From Clostridia bacterium (GTDB lineage Bacteria > Bacillota > Clostridia > Christensenellales > CAG-138), in the NCBI GenBank assembly GCA_030530185.1, contig JAUMVL010000076.1, positions 1 through 8,238 on the forward strand: a stretch of 8,238 nucleotides of DNA, in the 5' to 3' direction. This document shows, in pieces, positions 5,826 to 8,238 of the stretch. The translations under genes and the position numbers were made by a program. Numbering within the stretch: the first letter of the stretch is position 1; every line of letters starts with the position of its first letter. The notes under the pieces were generated by a model. It had not been told where the DNA came from. It saw only the letters and a list, made by a program, of their open reading frames with translations, and ran no database searches.

Positions 5826-7331
5826 TTACTCCTCGTTTTCTTCTTTTACCCAATGATAGGCGCATTTGACCGCCTTGTTCCAGCCTTTGATTCGTTGCAG
5901 GCGCTCCTCCTCGTCGATCGAGGGCAAAAATGCGCGGTCGATCGAACGGTTGCGGATGACGTCAAGCTTATCCGCCCAGTACCCGACCGCAAGACCGGCA
6001 AGATATGCCGCGCCGAGCGCCGTCGTTTCAACGCACGTCGGACGCTCAACCGGTGCGTGGATGATGTCGGCCTGCGTCTGCATGAGGTAGTTGTTCGCGC
6101 TTGCGCCGCCGTCAACCTTCAGGGTCGAGAGCGTAATGCCCGAATCGGCCCGCATTGCGGAGAGCACCTCGTTCGTCTGATACGCGATCGAGTCGAGCGT
6201 TGCGCGGATGATGTGATACTTGTTGCAGCCGCGCGTGAGGCCCACAATCGTGCCGCGTGCATACGGATCCCAGTGCGGCGCGCCGAGTCCCGTAAACGCC
6301 GGAACCACATAGCAGCCGTTCGTATCCTTGACCTTGCGCGCCATGTAGTCCGAATCCGCCGCGGACTCGATCATGCGCATCTCGTCGCGCAGCCATTGGA
6401 TCGCCGCGCCGGCCACGAAGATCGAGCCTTCGAGCGCATAGGTCACCTTGCCGTCCAAGCCCCACGCGATCGTCGTGACGAGCCCGTTCTGGCTGAACAC
6501 GGGCTTGTCGCCGGTGTTCATCAAAAGGAAGCAGCCCGTGCCGTAGGTGTTCTTGGCTTCGCCGGGAGCAAAGCAGGTCTGGCCGAACAGCGCCGCCTGC
6601 TGATCGCCCGCCGCGCCCGAAATCGGAATCGGCCCGCCCAAAAACTTCGGGTCCGCATAGCCGAAAATGCCGCTGGACGGCTTTGCCTCGGGGAGCATGC
6701 AGCGCGGGATCTCCAATTCTTTCAGAATCTCATCGTCCCAGTCAAGTGTGTTGATGTTGAACAGCAGCGTACGCGACGCGTTGGAATAGTCCGTTGCATG
6801 GATGCGTCCGCCAGAAAGCTTCCACATCAGCCACGTTTCGACGGTGCCGAACAGCAGCTCGCCGTTTTCGGCGCGTTCGCGCGCGTGCGGCACGTTTTCC
6901 AGGATCCAGCGCAGCTTGGTGCCCGAAAAGTATGCGTCGAGCACGAGTCCCGTCTTTTTGCGGAACCATTCGACCAGCCCTTTCGCCTTCAAAAGATCGC
7001 AGTATTCCGCGGTGCGGCGGCACTGCCACACGATCGCGGGGCAGACCGGCTCACCGGTGCGCTTGTCCCAAACGATCGTCGTTTCGCGCTGATTCGTAAT
7101 GCCGATGCCCGCAATGTCGTCCGCCGTCGCACCGATGCGCTGCATGGCCTCGACCGCAACGGAAAGCTGTGTTGCCCAGATCTCGTTGGCGTCATGCTCG
7201 ACCCACCCGGGCTTCGGAAAATATTGCGGAAACTCGCGCTGTGCGACCGAATGGATGATGCCGCGCTCATCAAACAGGATGCAGCGGTTCGAGGTCGTAC
7301 CGGCATCCAGCGCCATGATGTATTTTGCCAT
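5826..7331 (-). CDS. glpK: Glycerol kinase
   Basis: Phosphorylates glycerol with ATP to sn-glycerol 3-phosphate, trapping it in the cytoplasm. The protein has 501 residues, the normal length for GlpK of the FGGY kinase family. Motifs seen are the phosphate loop LDAGTTSNRCILFD (8-21), TNQRETTIVWDKRTGEPV (79-96), PISGAAGDQQAALFG (235-250) with catalytic Asp243, and GGASANNYLMQ near residue 400. The frame is open further upstream to 7403, but GlpK proteins begin a few residues before the Asp-Ala-Gly-Thr-Thr loop, and a GAGGGGGG lies about six bases before the ATG at 7331, so this start is chosen. In Bacillus and Enterococcus GlpK a histidine just before PISG is phosphorylated by HPr of the sugar phosphotransferase system. 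The aligned residue here is Lys229, so that control should be missing. First gene of the operon; no glycerol facilitator gene is adjacent. Confidence 0.98.
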   Translation of the reverse strand: MAKYIMALDAGTTSNRCILFDERGIIHSVAQREFPQYFPKPGWVEHDANEIWATQLSVAVEAMQRIGATADDIAGIGITNQRETTIVWDKRTGEPVCPAIVWQCRRTAEYCDLLKAKGLVEWFRKKTGLVLDAYFSGTKLRWILENVPHARERAENGELLFGTVETWLMWKLSGGRIHATDYSNASRTLLFNINTLDWDDEILKELEIPRCMLPEAKPSSGIFGYADPKFLGGPIPISGAAGDQQAALFGQTCFAPGEAKNTYGTGCFLLMNTGDKPVFSQNGLVTTIAWGLDGKVTYALEGSIFVAGAAIQWLRDEMRMIESAADSDYMARKVKDTNGCYVVPAFTGLGAPHWDPYARGTIVGLTRGCNKYHIIRATLDSIAYQTNEVLSAMRADSGITLSTLKVDGGASANNYLMQTQADIIHAPVERPTCVETTALGAAYLAGLAVGYWADKLDVIRNRSIDRAFLPSIDEEERLQRIKGWNKAVKCAYHWVKEENEE

Positions 7332-7451
7332 GTTGTCCCCCCTCAAAATGATTCCGTGCTGCCGGCCGCGGCGTGCCTCGGACAGACCGAACGCGCCCTG
7401 CATCGGGGCGTGATGGACAAAAACTGCGGCAGGCCGAAAAAACTCACTTAT
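7332..7451 (-). other. glpK: Leader of the glycerol operon mRNA, about 114 nt
   Basis: Between the predicted transcription start near 7445 and the glpK ATG lies a long leader. It has only small possible stems, such as CGCCC/GGGCG (complement of 7406-7410 and 7394-7398, seven-base loop) and TCGG/CCGA just after it. I see no terminator followed by a U run of the kind controlled by GlpP in Bacillus, and no riboswitch I recognise. The leader also contains the in-frame upstream ATG at 7403, which lacks a ribosome binding site and family support. Confidence 0.35.
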
Positions 7452-7480
7452 ATTTTACCATACAACTGCACGGAGAGCAA
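7452..7480 (-). promoter_or_regulatory. Promoter of the glycerol operon (extended -10)
   Basis: Read on the minus strand, TTGCTC (complement of 7475-7480) is followed after 17 bases by TAAAAT (complement of 7452-7457), and the three bases before the -10 are TGG, giving an extended -10 element. Spacing and both boxes are good. It is the only strong promoter I can find upstream of glpK. Expected start near 7445. Confidence 0.65.
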
Positions 7481-7482
7481 TC

Positions 7483-7509
7483 CGGTTTTTTGCGTTTTGC
7501 AAAAATCCG
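7483..7509. repeat. 11-bp imperfect palindrome next to the glp -35 box, candidate operator
   Basis: CGGTTTTTTGC at 7483-7493 and GCAAAAATCCG at 7499-7509 are inverted repeats with one mismatched pair and a 5-base centre (GTTTT). The palindrome lies two bases upstream of the -35 box of the glycerol promoter and about 90 bases upstream of the lipoprotein -10. The core resembles a catabolite control (cre) site in having A-rich arms about a CG, but it lacks the TG at the expected place. A regulator binding here would be placed to act as an activator or as a repressor overlapping the -35; which protein is unknown. Confidence 0.45.
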
Positions 7510-7597
7510 TTTCGAAAGGATGTCGCTTGCTTCATAAAGATTCCGCATTTCCGTTGCGTTTTGTTCATACTCCTGTGACGTTTCGGACGCATTCGGA

Positions 7598-7606
7598 TGC
7601 TATACT
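7598..7606 (+). promoter_or_regulatory. Extended -10 promoter of the putative lipoprotein gene
   Basis: TGCTATACT at 7598-7606 is a TGn extension joined to a -10 with five of six consensus bases. No good -35 lies 16-18 bases upstream; the nearest resemblance is GTGACG at 7575-7580, with a 20-base spacer. Extended -10 promoters often work without a -35. Start expected near 7613, about 66 bases before the ATG. Confidence 0.5.
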
Positions 7607-7678
7607 TGCGGTAATGATTTCCACGGCGCATCGTCGCGGGATCGAATTCGCATCCTATGCAGAAAAGGAGGTTTTCCG

Positions 7679-8104
7679 ATGAAACGAGTCATTTTTGGGC
7701 TGACAACGGCCCTGCTGCTTTGCGGCATCGCCTGCGGCAGCAAACCGAGTCCCGTCAGCGAGCTTACGCGGATCGAACAGGAATCCAAACAGATTGTTTT
7801 GGATCTGCACGAGGCGATGCAGGAAAACACGGTCCCGACCGAGGAGGATGCGGAGGGAATGTTTGGCAATTACGTGCGCGTGTCGGTCACGTTCCGAGAG
7901 GAAGGGGATCAGCCGTCCGACTCCGAAAGCACCGAGCGGCAGAACCGCACCGCCGCGTCCGAGCTGTGCCCGACCGAAGCGATCGAATCGGTCAGCGATT
8001 CCAAGCCGCAGGCCGTCGTGCGCGTGCCGCTGGACACGCTCGAATCCCTTACCGCGCATCCGCGCGTAGAATCCGTTCAACTTCTGGAGAGCGAGAAGCC
8101 CTGA
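7679..8104 (+). CDS. Small putative lipoprotein of unknown function
   Basis: A 141-residue protein I cannot assign to a named family. Residues 1-19 look like a lipoprotein signal: MKR, a hydrophobic run (VIFGLTTALLLCGIA) and Cys19 followed by Gly-Ser. The lipobox reads GIAC, with Gly instead of Leu at -3, so lipidation is likely but not certain; an ordinary signal peptide is the alternative. The mature part is acidic and polar. It contains a strand-like VRVSVTF (about 66-72), a Ser/Glu/Asp-rich linker, and VVRVPLDTLESLTAHPRVES near the C-terminus, whose strand-helix-strand rhythm recalls small ferredoxin-like domains such as protease propeptide (I9) folds. That comparison rests only on pattern. 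AAGGAGG stands seven bases before the ATG. The gene is divergent from the glycerol operon and has its own promoter. Codon use and the strong ribosome binding site support a real gene. Confidence 0.75.
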   Translation: MKRVIFGLTTALLLCGIACGSKPSPVSELTRIEQESKQIVLDLHEAMQENTVPTEEDAEGMFGNYVRVSVTFREEGDQPSDSESTERQNRTAASELCPTEAIESVSDSKPQAVVRVPLDTLESLTAHPRVESVQLLESEKP

Positions 8105-8167
8105 GCGCCATCCTCCCGCGAACGCTTTTCGACCTTCTTTTTTGGGGCTGTTAAGAAAGGTATCAGG

Positions 8168-8225
8168 AGCCGTTTTCTCCGCGCGAAGCGTGTACTGACG
8201 CTGCCGCGAGAGCGGAAAAACGGCT
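8168..8225. repeat. Long nested hairpin downstream of the lipoprotein gene
   Basis: AGCCGTTTTCTCCGC at 8168-8182 pairs with GCGGAAAAACGGCT at 8212-8225 along 14 pairs with a single bulged C. Inside it, AGCGT at 8187-8191 pairs with ACGCT at 8198-8202, and CGCG at 8182-8185 can alternatively pair with CGCG at 8205-8208. The 3' side lacks a U run, so it is not a textbook terminator, but it may end the lipoprotein transcript, encode a small structured RNA, or be a dispersed palindromic repeat. No gene is visible in 8105-8238; the short open frames there have no ribosome binding site. Confidence 0.5.
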
Positions 8226-8238
8226 AATTTGCGGCTCA

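Noticed and set aside
7332..7403. A longer GlpK with 24 extra N-terminal residues
   Set aside because: Glycerol kinases start just before the phosphate loop, the upstream ATG has no ribosome binding site, and the ATG at 7331 has one.
5172..7682. An 836-codon open frame on the plus strand, opposite glpK and the GlpA-like gene
   Set aside because: It is a shadow: both genes on the minus strand have clear family motifs, and GC-rich codon use removes stop codons from the opposite frame. Its composition (Arg-, Ala-, Asp-, His-rich, no motif) is typical of antisense frames.

Overview
The window looks like chromosome from an anaerobic, fairly G+C-rich member of the Clostridia (Firmicutes). The basis is strong AGGAGG-type ribosome binding sites before almost every gene, a clostridial-style 6-phosphofructokinase, and a glycerol operon of the glpK / GlpA-like (LhgO-type) flavoprotein / second flavoprotein / DUF1667 type common in anaerobic Firmicutes. 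The taxonomic assignment is inference; no rRNA or other marker gene is present.

Layout. At the left edge (1-257, minus) is the 5' part of a gene for a single-pass membrane protein, transcribed away from a plus-strand XRE-family regulator with TPR-like repeats (486-1520). The regulator has a good promoter and ribosome binding site. A perfect 15-bp inverted repeat (1570-1604) separates it from a convergent block of five minus-strand genes. In transcription order these are glpK (7331-5826), a GlpA/LhgO-type FAD protein with a C-terminal [2Fe-2S] BFD domain (5822-4371), a second FAD/NAD(P)-type disulfide-reductase-fold oxidoreductase (4381-3119), a small cysteine-motif DUF1667 protein (3117-2752) and pfkA (2684-1683). 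The first four are spaced 3 nt, -11 nt and 1 nt apart and must be one operon. pfkA follows after 67 nt with no convincing terminator, so it may be read through.

The 347-bp region before glpK (7332-7678) holds two divergent promoters, each with an extended -10: one for the glycerol operon, with a leader of about 114 nt, and one for a small putative lipoprotein gene (7679-8104, plus). Between them, next to the glp -35 box, is an 11-bp imperfect palindrome that is a candidate operator. The right end (8105-8238) has no gene but contains a long nested hairpin.

Function. GlpK makes sn-glycerol 3-phosphate. The GlpA-like protein should oxidise it to dihydroxyacetone phosphate, with electrons leaving through FAD and [2Fe-2S] to the second flavoprotein and perhaps the DUF1667 protein. 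Triose phosphate then joins glycolysis or gluconeogenesis, where PfkA acts. The most interesting unresolved point is this three-protein glycerol-3-phosphate oxidising module, whose electron acceptor cannot be read from the sequence. No glpF, glpB or glpC is in the window. I found no CRISPR array, tRNA, rRNA or insertion sequence, and no defence or mobile system.
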